A stretch of DNA of 64,000 nt from Bacillus sp. 103mf (GTDB taxonomy: Bacteria > Bacillota > Bacilli > Bacillales > Bacillaceae_G): assembly GCF_900116295.1 (NCBI RefSeq), contig NZ_FPAF01000006.1, positions 1 through 64,000 on the forward strand, in the 5' to 3' direction. The notes beneath the pieces were generated by a model. It was given only the letters and a program-made list of their open reading frames with translations, was not told the origin of the DNA and made no database searches. Within the stretch, counting starts at the first letter, position 1. Every line of letters begins with the position of its first letter. Of the stretch, positions 47,578 to 57,102 are shown piece after piece. The position numbers and the translations under genes were made by a program.

Positions 47578-48747
47578 TCATCCAATCACTGTAGTTCCAC
47601 TACCAATGTGGGCCACATAAAAGACAGGCGCATATCCCACAACTTTGAGATATTCATCATAAACATTGTTTTTAAAAGTGTGGGTTTCACTTTCTTTTAC
47701 TAATGCGATGGCACATCCCCCAAATCCTGCTCCAGTCATACGCGCTCCAAGCACACCCTCTTGTTTTTGCGCAGCGGCCACCAATGTATCTAATTCAAGC
47801 CCGGTTACCTCATAATCATCTCTTAAAGATGTATGAGAAGCATTCAATAGCTTTCCGAATTCTTCTAAATTACCTGCAGTAAGAGCTGCTTTGGCTTTTT
47901 TTGTGCGTTCATTTTCGTAAACTGCATGCTTCGCACGTTTAATTAGGATTTCATCTCCAATAAGATTTTGATTTGCATCAAATTCTGTTTCGCTTAGTTC
48001 TCCAAGTGCATGAATCTCTAACTTCGTTTGGAGACGTGCGAGTGCTTCTTCACATTCAGCACGGCGCTCATTATATTTTGAATCTGCTAGTTCACGACGT
48101 TTATTCGTATTCATAATTACAATAGCATAGTCGTTTAGAACCACTGGAACCATTTCATACTCTAACGTATTGGTATCAAGGAGAATCGCTTTGTCTTTCT
48201 CACCAAATCCAATGGCAAATTGATCCATGATACCAGAATTTACACCAATGAACTCATTTTCAACTTTTTTACCCATTTTCACTAATTCAAGTCGCGTTAT
48301 GTCTAAGTTGAACAAGCCTTCTAATACTACGCCTACAAGTAATTCAAGTGAAGCACTACTTGAAAGCCCCGCTCCGTTCGGAATCGTTCCTTCAACTAAT
48401 AACTCAAAACCACAGTCTATTTTATGACCTGCTTCTTTCAGTGTTAAGATAACTCCTTTTACATAATTTGCCCAATTAGCACTTTTATCGTAATCGAGTT
48501 CATTTAACGTGAAGCTAATCACTCCAATTTCTTCAAAGTTCGTTGAGTAGACTAATACTCTATCATCCTTACGACGTCTAGCTACTCCGTAAGTTCCATA
48601 AGTAATAGAAGCGGGGAATACATAGCCACCATTGTAGTCTGTATGTTCTCCAATTAAGTTAATACGTCCTGGAGAAAAATATTGAGTTGTTTCTTGAGGT
48701 CCAAATACCTCAGCAAATTTTAAGGCTAGTTCACGTTTCTTTTCCAT
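47578..48747 (-). CDS. galK: Galactokinase
   Basis: About 389 residues of the GHMP kinase family: the galactokinase signature [18 protein letters not shown], the ATP loop [15 protein letters not shown] and the [16 protein letters not shown] motif 3. I choose ATG 48747 (MEKKRELA), which fits the family's usual start and follows AAAGGGATG, instead of the far-upstream ATG at 48804. It phosphorylates galactose, feeding GalT. Confidence 0.95.
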   Translation of the reverse strand: MEKKRELALKFAEVFGPQETTQYFSPGRINLIGEHTDYNGGYVFPASITYGTYGVARRRKDDRVLVYSTNFEEIGVISFTLNELDYDKSANWANYVKGVILTLKEAGHKIDCGFELLVEGTIPNGAGLSSSASLELLVGVVLEGLFNLDITRLELVKMGKKVENEFIGVNSGIMDQFAIGFGEKDKAILLDTNTLEYEMVPVVLNDYAIVIMNTNKRRELADSKYNERRAECEEALARLQTKLEIHALGELSETEFDANQNLIGDEILIKRAKHAVYENERTKKAKAALTAGNLEEFGKLLNASHTSLRDDYEVTGLELDTLVAAAQKQEGVLGARMTGAGFGGCAIALVKESETHTFKNNVYDEYLKVVGYAPVFYVAHIGSGTTVIG

Positions 48748-48930
48748 AAGTATAAACATCCCTTTTGCATTCATTTTAAATAAGGAAATTATCTCCGTAT
48801 TCACTGGCTTACTTCTAACAGTTCATCATTATTTCTAGACACAACATCGTATTTTAAATACATTCTGATAGTAGTATCTAATTTTTTCTATACATGTTTC
48901 ATATTTAAAGAGACTATCCAAAATATGATC

Positions 48931-49962
48931 TCAAATAATATGAAATTCTGTCATCGTATGATAAGTTGAATCCGCCCTAAGAACCATATCCCCAAAATCA
49001 GGATACCGTTCAGCTCCCGGGGAAACCTGTGTTTCAAAGGTAATTCCACCATGGTTTGCAAGTTGTTTGCCATGCATGAGAGGCGTATTCTCACCAAAAT
49101 TTGCCGTAAAGATGACGACACTTGGTTCTTTTGTGGCTATTTCAATAGTAACCACTTCATCCGGGCTAATGAGTTTCACTGAACGATGTGATAGTCCAGG
49201 TCGGTTTAAGAAAAATGGGTGATCAATTCCATCCACTAATTCTTTTTGACCAAAAGTACTATTGAAAGTTTCTTTGAGTTTAACTGGCTTTCGAAAATCA
49301 AACGCAGTTCCTTCTACAGGCCACTTTTCACCAATTGGAATACTTTCCCGATTAAGTGGTGCAAATCTATCACTATCCACCCATAATGTGTGTTCATCTA
49401 CAGGTTGCGTTACATCACCAGTTAAGTTGAAGTACACGTGATTTGTTGGATTAAACAAGGTATCTTTGTCACTTGTCGCCCTAGTTTCTACTTTCCAAAC
49501 ATTCGTGTTAGTTAACGTGTAACGTATCTCGACATTAAGATTCCCCGGAAAACCATTTTCACCATCTGGACTCACCGTGTGAAATATCACTGAGGCCTCA
49601 TCATTATTATCGACAACTTGATATTGCCACTTTTTTTCTTCGAATCCTGGGTTACCGCCATGTAAAGTGTGTCCAGTTGTCTCATCAATTTGTATTTTAT
49701 AGATTTCCTCATCAATTTGAAAAGTTCCATTTTGAATTCGTCCAGCTACTCGTCCAATTGAGGCACCAATATATAAATCCTTTTCAAGATATTCCTTTGC
49801 CGTATCAAAACCAAGTACGAGCTCACGTAAACCATTCGTTGTTGGTACCTTTAAACTCGTAATGCGAGCACCTAAATCTGAAACGGTCAATTGCAGACCG
49901 TTCAGATTGGTAATAGTGATAATCGTATAACCTGCACCGAAATCTTTTGTTGTAATGTTCAT
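48931..49962 (-). CDS. galM: Galactose mutarotase (aldose 1-epimerase)
   Basis: A 343-residue beta-sandwich epimerase: LGARITSLKVP, the FNPTNHVYFNLTG motif with the catalytic His, DGIDHPFFLNRPG and the TFETQVSPGAERYPDFG end with the catalytic Glu. It converts beta- to alpha-galactose after LacZ. It lies 20 bp after the symporter gene, in one transcript. It is the intact counterpart of the relic at 38.3 kb. Confidence 0.93.
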   Translation of the reverse strand: MNITTKDFGAGYTIITITNLNGLQLTVSDLGARITSLKVPTTNGLRELVLGFDTAKEYLEKDLYIGASIGRVAGRIQNGTFQIDEEIYKIQIDETTGHTLHGGNPGFEEKKWQYQVVDNNDEASVIFHTVSPDGENGFPGNLNVEIRYTLTNTNVWKVETRATSDKDTLFNPTNHVYFNLTGDVTQPVDEHTLWVDSDRFAPLNRESIPIGEKWPVEGTAFDFRKPVKLKETFNSTFGQKELVDGIDHPFFLNRPGLSHRSVKLISPDEVVTIEIATKEPSVVIFTANFGENTPLMHGKQLANHGGITFETQVSPGAERYPDFGDMVLRADSTYHTMTEFHII

Positions 49963-49982
49963 TTTAAATATCCTCCACTCTT

Positions 49983-51449
49983 TTATTTAGAATGAGAAAG
50001 TGCAGCGCTAGAATTGAACTCTTCAGTTGCTTCCTCGCCATGATTTAGCTTTGCTTCTAGTTCTTTGACGATTTGTGCATGTTTTTTCTCTGTTAATGTG
50101 ATCTTCCATGCGAAAATGATGGCAGAGAAAATCATGAGTGCTGCTGGAAGGTAGAACGCATAAAGATGGAACGTCGAAACACCCTGTGCAGTAATGTCTG
50201 CTGCTGTAGCATTGCCAGTCATTCCAGCAGCAACAGCTACAAACCCAACGATTCCGTTTGATAAAGCCCCAGCAAGTTTATCAAGTAATGGACGAATTGA
50301 TAAAGTTACAGCTTCGTTTCGGACACCATTTTTCCATTGTCCATATTCAACCGAGTCGGTAATCGTCATCAAAGCTGAAAGGAAAATCAGCTGCTGAGGG
50401 AAGTAGTAGAGCACCAATCCCACAATAACCATTGGTAAACTTGTTCCAGCTAAGATGAAACATACATATGCCAGAAGCATCATCACAATACCGCCAATAT
50501 AGACAAAACGTCTTGAAATTAATTTCGTGAGTGTTGGGAAAAGTGGAACGGCAATTAAGCCTAATACAGCTGCAATGAATCCCACAATCCAGAACTCACC
50601 TGAATTTCCTAGAATATATTTGAAGAAGAAGAATAACACAGCAGTAGTTGCAACATTAGCAATCGCATATGCAATATATGAAAGTGCTAGCCACATCAAC
50701 TGATCGTTTTTAGCAATAGCTTTGAAAACATCTTTAAAGGCTACTTTTTCTTGTTGCTGACGAATGACGCTATCATTTTCTTTTGTGCCAAGTGCTGTAA
50801 TAATCGCTGTTCCACCAGAAAGAACAGCAGCAATCAAACCAAACCAAAACCAACCAGAAGCTGATTGAGAATGTTCACCAGTCATCAAGAAAGTAAAGAA
50901 GGTAACGATTGGTACAACTGCTAGTGTAGTACCATTTGCACCAAGTGATGAACCAAGTCGTGCAGATGTTGCTAATTTTTCTCGTTCCTTGGTATCAGTG
51001 CTTAACGCTGGAATCATCGACCAAAAAGCAATATCCTTAAATGAATAAAAACTATCTAGCAAGATATAAACAATTGCAAACAAAATGATGAATAGTGTAG
51101 TATTATGAATTGCAAGACCAAAGAAATTGGTAAAGATGAATGCAAGAAAAATAGAACTAACTACACCACCAATGACTAACCAAGGCTTAAACTTCCCGAA
51201 TCTCGTTTTTGTGTTGTCAATTACTCCTCCAATAATCGGATCAAAAACAATTTCTACCAATCGAATTACTACGACTAAACTCGTAACAATTCCAATCATT
51301 TTTGCAGTCGTTGCTTTATCAGCCCCAGTGAACATCGCACTCGTAACAAAGACCATAAAATAAGTGCTCAAAGTTGCATAAAATATATCATGACCAAATG
51401 CACCTAAGCCATAGGAAACACGTTGTTTTAGTTTTCCATTCATGTTCAT
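49983..51449 (-). CDS. GPH family sugar:cation symporter (galactoside permease)
   Basis: A 488-residue protein with about twelve membrane helices. The N-terminal RVSYGLGAFGHDIFYATLSTYFMVF and the loop DPIIGGVIDNTKTRFGKFKPWLV are hallmarks of the glycoside-pentoside-hexuronide family (MelB/LacS). Unlike streptococcal LacS it lacks the C-terminal EIIA-like domain. From context it imports lactose or galacto-oligosaccharides. It is the first gene of the minus-strand operon, with a GAGGAG ribosome site. Confidence 0.9.
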   Translation of the reverse strand: MNMNGKLKQRVSYGLGAFGHDIFYATLSTYFMVFVTSAMFTGADKATTAKMIGIVTSLVVVIRLVEIVFDPIIGGVIDNTKTRFGKFKPWLVIGGVVSSIFLAFIFTNFFGLAIHNTTLFIILFAIVYILLDSFYSFKDIAFWSMIPALSTDTKEREKLATSARLGSSLGANGTTLAVVPIVTFFTFLMTGEHSQSASGWFWFGLIAAVLSGGTAIITALGTKENDSVIRQQQEKVAFKDVFKAIAKNDQLMWLALSYIAYAIANVATTAVLFFFFKYILGNSGEFWIVGFIAAVLGLIAVPLFPTLTKLISRRFVYIGGIVMMLLAYVCFILAGTSLPMVIVGLVLYYFPQQLIFLSALMTITDSVEYGQWKNGVRNEAVTLSIRPLLDKLAGALSNGIVGFVAVAAGMTGNATAADITAQGVSTFHLYAFYLPAALMIFSAIIFAWKITLTEKKHAQIVKELEAKLNHGEEATEEFNSSAALSHSK

Positions 51450-51695
51450 TCTCCTCTTTTGTAATTTTTTCCACCACTTAATTTTAATAATGATATAAGA
51501 GCGTTTACAAAGTTAAACATAAAAAACTAACGAACTACATGAATCTCCTTCCTATGTTTTTGTTTTTCAAGTATAGTTTAACAAGAAAGCGCTTTCTGTT
51601 TTATATCATTTTGTGACCTTGATTTAACCTTTTGTTGCATTTCTTCCTTCAAAAGGCAGATGAGGTTATAGTAAGCACGAAGAGGGGAGAAGCCC
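51450..51695. promoter_or_regulatory. Divergent gal/lac promoter region with cre-like palindrome
   Basis: The intergenic region between the symporter operon and the AraC gene. AGAAAGCGCTTTCT at 51584-51597 is a perfect palindrome that fits a catabolite responsive element for CcpA. AGAGCGTTTACAAAG near 51500 is a second weaker cre- or AraC-like site. Activation by the divergent AraC protein and glucose repression would be expected. Confidence 0.5.
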
Positions 51696-52601
51696 ATGGA
51701 ACAAGCAATCTTTATGAAAAAAGAACAGCGTCACTTCTCAAGCGAACTTTATTTTGATTTTTGTGGTTTTTCAAAAACACTACCTTTTCATGCTTTTGGA
51801 CCAGCTGTACGTAACAACTACATTATTCATGTCGTGTTGGATGGAAAAGGAACGTACTATGTAAAAGATGAAAAATATTCATTAAAGAAAGGAAATATTT
51901 TTCTCATTCGCCCAGGAGAGTCGACCTTTTATCGCTCGGATGCAGAAGAACCATGGTTGTATGCGTGGCTGTCATTTGGTGGGAAGGTAGCAGACGAAAT
52001 TATTCATTATTCAATTTTTAAAGAAGATAACTACTCTGTTACTTCAACTAATATTCAACAATATTCGGATATTATCTTGGAGTGTATGAATTGCTCCAAC
52101 GGTACATTAGAAGATGAATTAAAGTTGAATGAGTTGACCTATCGGCTTTTAAGATTATTACTTACAGATGGTGGCGAATTCTCAACAGGAGTAAAACAAA
52201 AGTTTTCACGACTCGCGATTGAAGCGATGACATATATTGGGGAGCACTATCTAGAGGAGATTACAGTAAGGGATGTAGCAGATCATCTTGCGGTCAATCG
52301 AAGCCATCTTTCGCGGGTCTTTCACAATCATTTCGGGATGAGCATGAAAGACTGGATTTTAAGAGTGCGCATTAATCACGCAACGTATTTACTTTCAATG
52401 ACAAATGAATCGGTAGAAAACATTTCTTATCAGGTGGGCTTTCGTAGTTTAGTAGTCTTTAGCCGCATATTTAAAAAAGTGATTGGAGAAACACCTACGC
52501 ATTATCGAAAACGTATGTCGAAAGAGAATTTCCAAATAATCTCTTTATCAAGCTTGAAGTTCTTACTTGATGAACAAGAAATTATTTCACGGGCCACTTA
52601 G
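51696..52601 (+). CDS. AraC family transcriptional regulator of the galactoside locus
   Basis: A 301-residue regulator. The N-terminal cupin sensor (about residues 20-140; HVVLDGKGTYYVKDEKYSLKKGNIFLIRPGE) is followed by two helix-turn-helix units (EEITVRDVADHLAVNRSHLSRVFHNHFG and VENISYQVGFRSLVVFSRIFKKVIGETPTHYRK). It is divergent from the symporter operon, so it most likely activates it on binding a galactoside. The ribosome site GAGGGGAG precedes the ATG. Confidence 0.9.
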   Translation: MEQAIFMKKEQRHFSSELYFDFCGFSKTLPFHAFGPAVRNNYIIHVVLDGKGTYYVKDEKYSLKKGNIFLIRPGESTFYRSDAEEPWLYAWLSFGGKVADEIIHYSIFKEDNYSVTSTNIQQYSDIILECMNCSNGTLEDELKLNELTYRLLRLLLTDGGEFSTGVKQKFSRLAIEAMTYIGEHYLEEITVRDVADHLAVNRSHLSRVFHNHFGMSMKDWILRVRINHATYLLSMTNESVENISYQVGFRSLVVFSRIFKKVIGETPTHYRKRMSKENFQIISLSSLKFLLDEQEIISRAT

Positions 52602-52663
52602 GAAAAATGAATAAAATTTCTAGAATAACAATTATAAATTCAAAAAAAGTACGAAGAATTTAA

Positions 52664-53097
52664 GGTTCTGGTGCAAAAATGTTAGTTAGAAACATAGAGT
52701 AGCAAATCCCTCTACATTTCTCTCTTATGAAACTAAACCGAACAATCTATGAATAAGTTCTCTCTGGTTTTGGACGTACTTGTCCGGTAAAACAAGTTGT
52801 CCTCTTTTCAGCATATGCATGGCTTCAACACCACTCAATATAGAAGTGGCTGTTTCATACGACTTGAATCCTAACATAGAACGCACGCGTTTCTTAATGA
52901 AACGGTGATCCTGTTCCACTATATTATTGAGATATTTAACTTGCCTTATTTGTATGCCTTCAGGCATACGTTCCTCTTCTTTTAACTCTTGAATGGCTAC
53001 GGGATAGGTTAGGTTCTTGTCTACTGTTATAACACGAGGTTTACAAATATGAGAAACAGCCAAGGCTTTCTTAAAAAAGCACCTGGCTGCTTCTCAT
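52664..53097 (-). pseudogene. IS6 family (IS240-like) transposase, C-terminal fragment with end
   Basis: The frame reads EAARCFFKKALAVSHICKPRVITVDKN, KYLNNIVEQDHRFIKKRVRSMLGF and ...LPDKYVQNQRELIHRLFGL to a stop at 52725. It carries the second Asp and the Glu of the DDE triad. The terminal repeat GGTTCTGGTGCAAAAAT is at 52664. The N-terminal half is missing, and at about 53098 it joins a copied piece of the DUF3916 gene. Confidence 0.75.
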
Positions 53098-53280
53098 GCT
53101 TTCTATCTTTCTCTTATGTCGTTTCCACCCTCGTATTTTCTTCTTTTTAGAGTGATAAAACTCTTTCATTTACACACATCCCTTAACAATTGTAGAAACA
53201 CTTACATATTTAGTTTTGACAAACGTAAACTATCATAAGTATCTGTCATCTTTTGTTTTAACTATCATGAATCATACAAT
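53098..53280 (-). pseudogene. Duplicated 5' end and promoter of the DUF3916-like gene
   Basis: The sequence from 53098 to 53280 repeats 35770-35920 closely, including the start codon (ATG at 53169), the ribosome site, the first ~24 codons (KEFYHSKKKKIRGWKRHKRK) and the upstream region, with a ~30 bp insertion near 53240. The remainder of the gene is replaced by the IS6 fragment. It shows that a second copy of this gene once stood here or that the segment was copied. Confidence 0.7.
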
Positions 53281-53311
53281 TTATTTAAAAACTCAGTGAA
53301 AGTACTTGCCA

Positions 53312-53418
53312 CATGTCCATCAACCTAACGAAATTAAATACCCCCAGAACGAAAATTTTGTGCATTTTGCTCATTTTATTGTTTTGGAGTAACTCATTTT
53401 TTTAGCTTGATGGGCATG
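53312..53418. mobile_element. IS231-derived miniature element, copy 3 (107 bp)
   Basis: Ends CATGTCCATCAACCTAACG and inverted CATGCCCATCAAGCTAAAA. The interior has the family's CCCCCAGAACGAAAATTTTG block. More diverged than copies 1 and 2. Confidence 0.65.
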
Positions 53419-53479
53419 AGCACAATTTTCTTCTTATGTTATCTAAAATAAAATATGTATATTGTTTTATAAAAAACAA

Positions 53480-53794
53480 TTATTTACGACGCCTTCTCTT
53501 TGCTTTTTTACGCTGATTTGTATGACTATATTTTTTTATATGAGTGCTTCTGTTCTTCTTATAATCAGGTAACTTACATATAAGAACAGTAATTGCCCAA
53601 AAAATGAAAAATATAAGGTTTGCAATTATCCAAAGGTTAATATCATAGTCATATAGCTTACTAAAATACTTTTTGTCACGAGTAATATGGCTTACGTTAC
53701 TGTCAATTGCTTCGAGGGTGTAAGGAATAACCCAAAAGGAACCAATTAATATAACAATTGTTCCAAGAATGAAACTGAGTATATGTTTTATCAA
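53480..53794 (-). CDS. Small membrane protein with basic tail
   Basis: A 104-residue protein with two hydrophobic segments (about 5-24 and 55-73) and a very basic C-terminus (KKYSHTNQRKKAKRRRRK). The ribosome site AAAGGAGAA precedes the ATG. I do not recognise the family. It stands among immunity-type genes and could protect against a membrane-active toxin, but there is no direct evidence. Confidence 0.55.
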   Translation of the reverse strand: MIKHILSFILGTIVILIGSFWVIPYTLEAIDSNVSHITRDKKYFSKLYDYDINLWIIANLIFFIFWAITVLICKLPDYKKNRSTHIKKYSHTNQRKKAKRRRRK

Positions 53795-54049
53795 GTTCTA
53801 TTCTCCTTTAATTATGTTTATTGTATACGTTCATATAGTTCTGGTGCAAAGATTGTATTTATTTGAAAGAGGTATATAAATTTCTATTGGAATCTATTTT
53901 TATAAATGGGCTCTTGCCACATCACAATCAAGCTAAGAAAAACTTGAATAAATTTCGCTAACGATAATTATGTAAATGAGCTGTCCATATGGGCAGCTTA
54001 TTGTATTTTTTGCTTAGCGTGGGTTCTTTGCAAAATGCTGGCGATACCA
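53795..54049. other. Mobile-element debris between miniature elements
   Basis: It contains an IS6-like end at 53837 (AGTTCTGGTGCAAAGATT), an IS231-type left end at 53920 (CATCACAATCAAGCTAAG) and an imperfect hairpin GAGCTGTCCATATGGGCAGCTT near 53978. No gene. Confidence 0.45.
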
Positions 54050-54179
54050 CATGCCCAGCAAGCTAAGGTTTTTATGTACCCCCTAAATGAAAATTTTCTT
54101 TCTCTATAGTTAGTTACTTTGAGAAGTCAGCGCATTTTTCGTTTTAGGGGTGTTTTCTTTTCTTAAGTTGATGGGTATG
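54050..54179. mobile_element. IS231-derived miniature element, copy 4 (130 bp)
   Basis: Left end CATGCCCAGCAAGCTAAGG and inverted right end CATACCCATCAACTTAAG. The interior has TTTTCGTTTTAGGGGTG-like sequence shared with the other copies. Confidence 0.65.
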
Positions 54180-54230
54180 TATGGTGACCCCTAATACCGC
54201 CTTTCCATAATCTATTTCCGCCTAAATGAT

Positions 54231-54758
54231 TTATACTATGAACCTATACTCATCTCCTGGAAAATCATCTGGGAAAGCGAAACATTCTATTTCCTTTGTT
54301 AGAATTTTATATAGAAACTCAGCTAATCCCATATTATATTCATAATAGTTTGCTAACCTTGATTCATATACGACGATATGCCATTCATCGCCTATATTAG
54401 ATGTTAACCAGTAAATTTCGTCCCCATTATCTGTTATTGCACATGGCAATAATCCACCCTCATTTGGAAAAACATTATGTGTAAAATCTTCTGGAAACGC
54501 ATTCTTTGATACAATATATGCTTCTCTAATTTCTTTACCTTTTTCAATTAGATTTAAATTCATATTTCGGGTAAATGGATTTAGAACCCATAAAAATTCA
54601 CCTATACTTCCAACTCCATATGTATTTATAAATTTTTTATAATCTGTTGGTAGCTTGATTCCTAATATGAATTCAATCTCATCCCATTTTTCTTTAGTAT
54701 ATGTATCTAACAAGTCATTATTGGGTTTAATTATATTTTTTAATTTACTTATATACAT
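54231..54758 (-). CDS. SMI1/KNR4 (SUKH) family protein
   Basis: A 175-residue acidic protein with the clearest SUKH pattern of the window: KWDEIEFILGIKLPTDYKKFINTYGVGSIGEFLWVLNPF at the N-terminus, then GGLLPCAITDNGDEIYWLTSNIGDEWHIVVYE. It is a likely nuclease-toxin immunity protein. Its upstream region is IS3 debris, so any toxin partner is gone. Confidence 0.88.
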   Translation of the reverse strand: MYISKLKNIIKPNNDLLDTYTKEKWDEIEFILGIKLPTDYKKFINTYGVGSIGEFLWVLNPFTRNMNLNLIEKGKEIREAYIVSKNAFPEDFTHNVFPNEGGLLPCAITDNGDEIYWLTSNIGDEWHIVVYESRLANYYEYNMGLAEFLYKILTKEIECFAFPDDFPGDEYRFIV

Positions 54759-54816
54759 TCTATCTTCCTCACTTTCTACTTCATCCAGTTACACCTGCTG
54801 CGCTATCTTTCATCTT

Positions 54817-54867
54817 ATAATGCTCGCAATGATTGTATTGAGTCGTTTCATACCATTTTAAAGTTGA
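54817..54867 (+). pseudogene. IS3 transposase scrap (DDE Glu region)
   Basis: Plus-strand codons read YNARNDCIESFHTILK, the last catalytic motif of IS3-family OrfB, and nothing else of the element remains. Confidence 0.5.
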
Positions 54868-54925
54868 TTTCTTCAGTGATGGTACAAACCCGTTTGATAC
54901 GGATATGGCGTGTCAAAAAAGACGA

Positions 54926-54966
54926 CAAAAAACCGAAATGACACTAATTTATCAAATCGGTTTTTA
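54926..54966 (-). terminator. Terminator of the Imm30-like gene
   Basis: On the minus strand AAAAACCGATTTGAT pairs with TTTCGGTTTTTT around AAATTAGTGTCA. Confidence 0.65.
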
Positions 54967-54968
54967 TT

Positions 54969-55448
54969 CTATATGAATGAATTTCTATCAGCCTCTTTTA
55001 ATTTGCTAATAATTTCATTAGCAACGCCCTCGAATCTTTTAGGATCGTCAGAAATAATTTCATTAAGCAAATTGATTACTGTTAATTTTATATCATTATT
55101 CATTCCTACAAGAATTTTAGCATACTCACTTCTATATAAATCATTATTTAAAATTCTTATGTTTAGTAGCATTGCCCACTCTTTTGCACTCTCAACCATT
55201 TTTGGTAAAGCTTTAGGCATCTCTGTTAGATATTTTTCCATTTCAAAACTTTCAATAAAATGAACTAGACCAAACATCACTTCTTCCTCTTGTGTTTCAT
55301 CCTCAAATACTATACACAACCCTTTAATAAGCTTCTCATCATCACAATCTGCTAAGTTTTCTAATGCATCATCAAACTCTTCACATTCTGATTGATTTTT
55401 TAAAAACCTACAATTATGTAATCTCTTGATTTCAGATCTACTGTCCAT
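54969..55448 (-). CDS. Imm30-like immunity protein
   Basis: About 159 residues from ATG 55448 (MDSRSEIKRL), which follows AAAGGAGAAG; the ATG at 55478 lacks a ribosome site. The pattern FDDALENLADCDDEKLIKGLCIVFEDETQEEEVMFGLVHFIESF, then PKMVESAKEWAMLLNIRILN, fits the Imm30 family of polymorphic-toxin immunity proteins. Acidic and helical. No toxin adjacent; repeat copy E follows upstream. Confidence 0.7.
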   Translation of the reverse strand: MDSRSEIKRLHNCRFLKNQSECEEFDDALENLADCDDEKLIKGLCIVFEDETQEEEVMFGLVHFIESFEMEKYLTEMPKALPKMVESAKEWAMLLNIRILNNDLYRSEYAKILVGMNNDIKLTVINLLNEIISDDPKRFEGVANEIISKLKEADRNSFI

Positions 55449-55574
55449 ATAAACTTCTCCTTTTGAAAGGATTAACAAAATCAGATATTATTGAAAAACA
55501 TAAGACAAATAAAACGGAAAACTATAATGTTCCAACTATTAGGTTAGTAAAATAACTTACTTTCAGTTGTCTAC

Positions 55575-55773
55575 TATATATATCCATTTTAATTTTCCGA
55601 CATATCAGTCACTGCTATGCAGAATACAGCATGACCCGTACTCGCTTTATCCTTTTGTTTTAAACTTTGCATGTGGCAGGAAAAGGCCCTGACCGCTACT
55701 ATACATAGCCAGTCCCCCTCGACCACTTAAAACATGCTTTTCTATCGGTTTTTCATAGAGTGACTGAGTAGTT
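55575..55773 (+). repeat. GTGGCAG repeat family, copy E
   Basis: Starts TATATATCCATTTTAATTTT and ends TTTTTCATAGAGTGACTGAG like copy C. The core is CATGTGGCAGGAAAAGGCCC. It lies 12 bp from the stop of the minus-strand gene at 55786. Confidence 0.7.
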
Positions 55774-55785
55774 ATCAAAGATTTA

Positions 55786-56118
55786 CTATTCAGTGTCTTC
55801 TGATATTCTATCATCTAATTCTTCTCTCGCTCTCGCTATTTCTCTACACGTTTCAATTAAATTGCTCAACATTTCAAGGGAGATCTGTCTATCTTCCTCA
55901 AGAATTCTTACTTCTGCACCCAATGCGTTCAAATTAACAACAATATTTTTAAGTTTAATCAATTCTTCTGTATCATAATAACTAAACTGTAAAACTGGAG
56001 TTTCATCTTCTATATTTCTTTTTAGCTCACGAATTGATTTATGACTAAATTTTCTTAAAGAAGTAATATACTTAACAATATTCTTATCTGGTCTAACTAT
56101 TAAGGACATATAATGCAC
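55786..56118 (-). CDS. Hypothetical small protein, L7/L12-like fold, paralogue of the 22.5 kb gene
   Basis: About 110 residues. I choose GTG 56118, since an AGGAGGG ribosome site ends 6 nt before it; the ATG at 56148 has none. The protein (YITSLRKFSHKSIRELKRNIEDET ... NLNALGAEVRILEE, then an acidic helix) shares its layout with the 22540-22899 product. The position within the immunity array suggests an immunity role. Unrecognised family. Confidence 0.6.
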   Translation of the reverse strand: MHYMSLIVRPDKNIVKYITSLRKFSHKSIRELKRNIEDETPVLQFSYYDTEELIKLKNIVVNLNALGAEVRILEEDRQISLEMLSNLIETCREIARAREELDDRISEDTE

Positions 56119-56347
56119 TTTCAGACCCTCCTTAAAAATAGAAAACATCTAATATCGGCTCTTCTGGCAAACTATTCCCCGTGTCATCTATACAAATCAT
56201 TAAGCATAATACTAAGTGCTAATTTATTCGCTAAGGAATTTAAAGTTCATGATCAAGTGGGAAACGAACTTATAAAATTTATTAAAAAAGAAGAAACTTA
56301 GAATGTTGAGATGAAATAGAGAGAAATAGAAAGCGACCTTTCCTAAA

Positions 56348-56836
56348 TTATAGTTTGGCTATATCAATAGGCCCCTCTTCAACAAACCTTTCATACCATC
56401 TGTTCAGTGGAAAATGTGCAGCCCTTACTATATCTAATGTGTTTATTTTAAGAACAAACATACCTCCTCGTTCAAGTATGCTGATTAATGGTTCATATAC
56501 ACTTAGATATTTAATAACATCTGGATTTTTATTAGCATACTTAGCTAATTGTATGTAGTATTGTATTATATTTTTGATATATATATTTTTACCTAAAAAT
56601 TCTACAGTTTTTGAGTTGCAGTAGTCAGAAATAACTACTTCTCCCTCAGAATCACCAAGTAGTTTGGCTATATTTGCAACTAGAGGTTTTATTGGTTGTA
56701 TCGATTCCTCCTCAAAAAATTTAGCTAATCTCTTCAAAAATTCATAACCTAAGTTAGCTTCTGCTTCCGATGCATTTGTACCCACTACATCCCATTTTAT
56801 ATTATTAATTCTTACTATTGCCTCGTTCATATACAT
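56348..56836 (-). CDS. Hypothetical immunity-type protein
   Basis: A 162-residue protein, mostly helical, with no recognised domain (NASEAEANLGYEFLKRLAKFFEEE at its start; WYERFVEEGPIDIAKL at its end). A short open tail of a toxin-like protein (56853-56984) ends only 16 bp before its start, the layout expected of a toxin C-terminus followed by its immunity gene. This context is the best evidence for its role. Confidence 0.6.
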   Translation of the reverse strand: MYMNEAIVRINNIKWDVVGTNASEAEANLGYEFLKRLAKFFEEESIQPIKPLVANIAKLLGDSEGEVVISDYCNSKTVEFLGKNIYIKNIIQYYIQLAKYANKNPDVIKYLSVYEPLISILERGGMFVLKINTLDIVRAAHFPLNRWYERFVEEGPIDIAKL

Positions 56837-56852
56837 TTGTTTAACCTCAAAG

Positions 56853-56984
56853 TTAATAATAAATGTCTTTATCCATATTTTGAATAAAATCTAATCCAGC
56901 ATCATATACCGGAAATAGATTAATCGGGTTTGGAGCTGTTAAATTTGCTTTATCATGTGCATTTTTTAAAGGATCAGGATCAAA
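56853..56984 (-). pseudogene. Toxin-like C-terminal tip (43 residues)
   Basis: An open frame without a start, ending in TAA, reads FDPDPLKNAHDKANLTAPNP... and ...YDAGLDFIQNMDKDIYY. It follows an in-frame TAG and has the look of real coding sequence (DPDP and NPINLFPVYDAG loops). Its position just upstream of the immunity-type gene fits the remaining end of a polymorphic toxin. The family is not recognised. Confidence 0.5.
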
Positions 56985-57102
56985 CTATTGATAAATCATG
57001 AATATTTAAAAATAAATATTTTTTCATAGTTTCAGCTGTTGTTTTGGAATAAAGTAGGATTAAAAAGATGCTACAAACGTTAATTTTAGTAGAAAGAAAG
57101 GG

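Noticed and set aside
56113-56301. 62-codon plus-strand frame ending ...NELIKFIKKEET
   Set aside because: The end looks weakly protein-like, but the frame overlaps the ribosome site and start of the minus-strand gene and lacks its own signals. A relic cannot be excluded.
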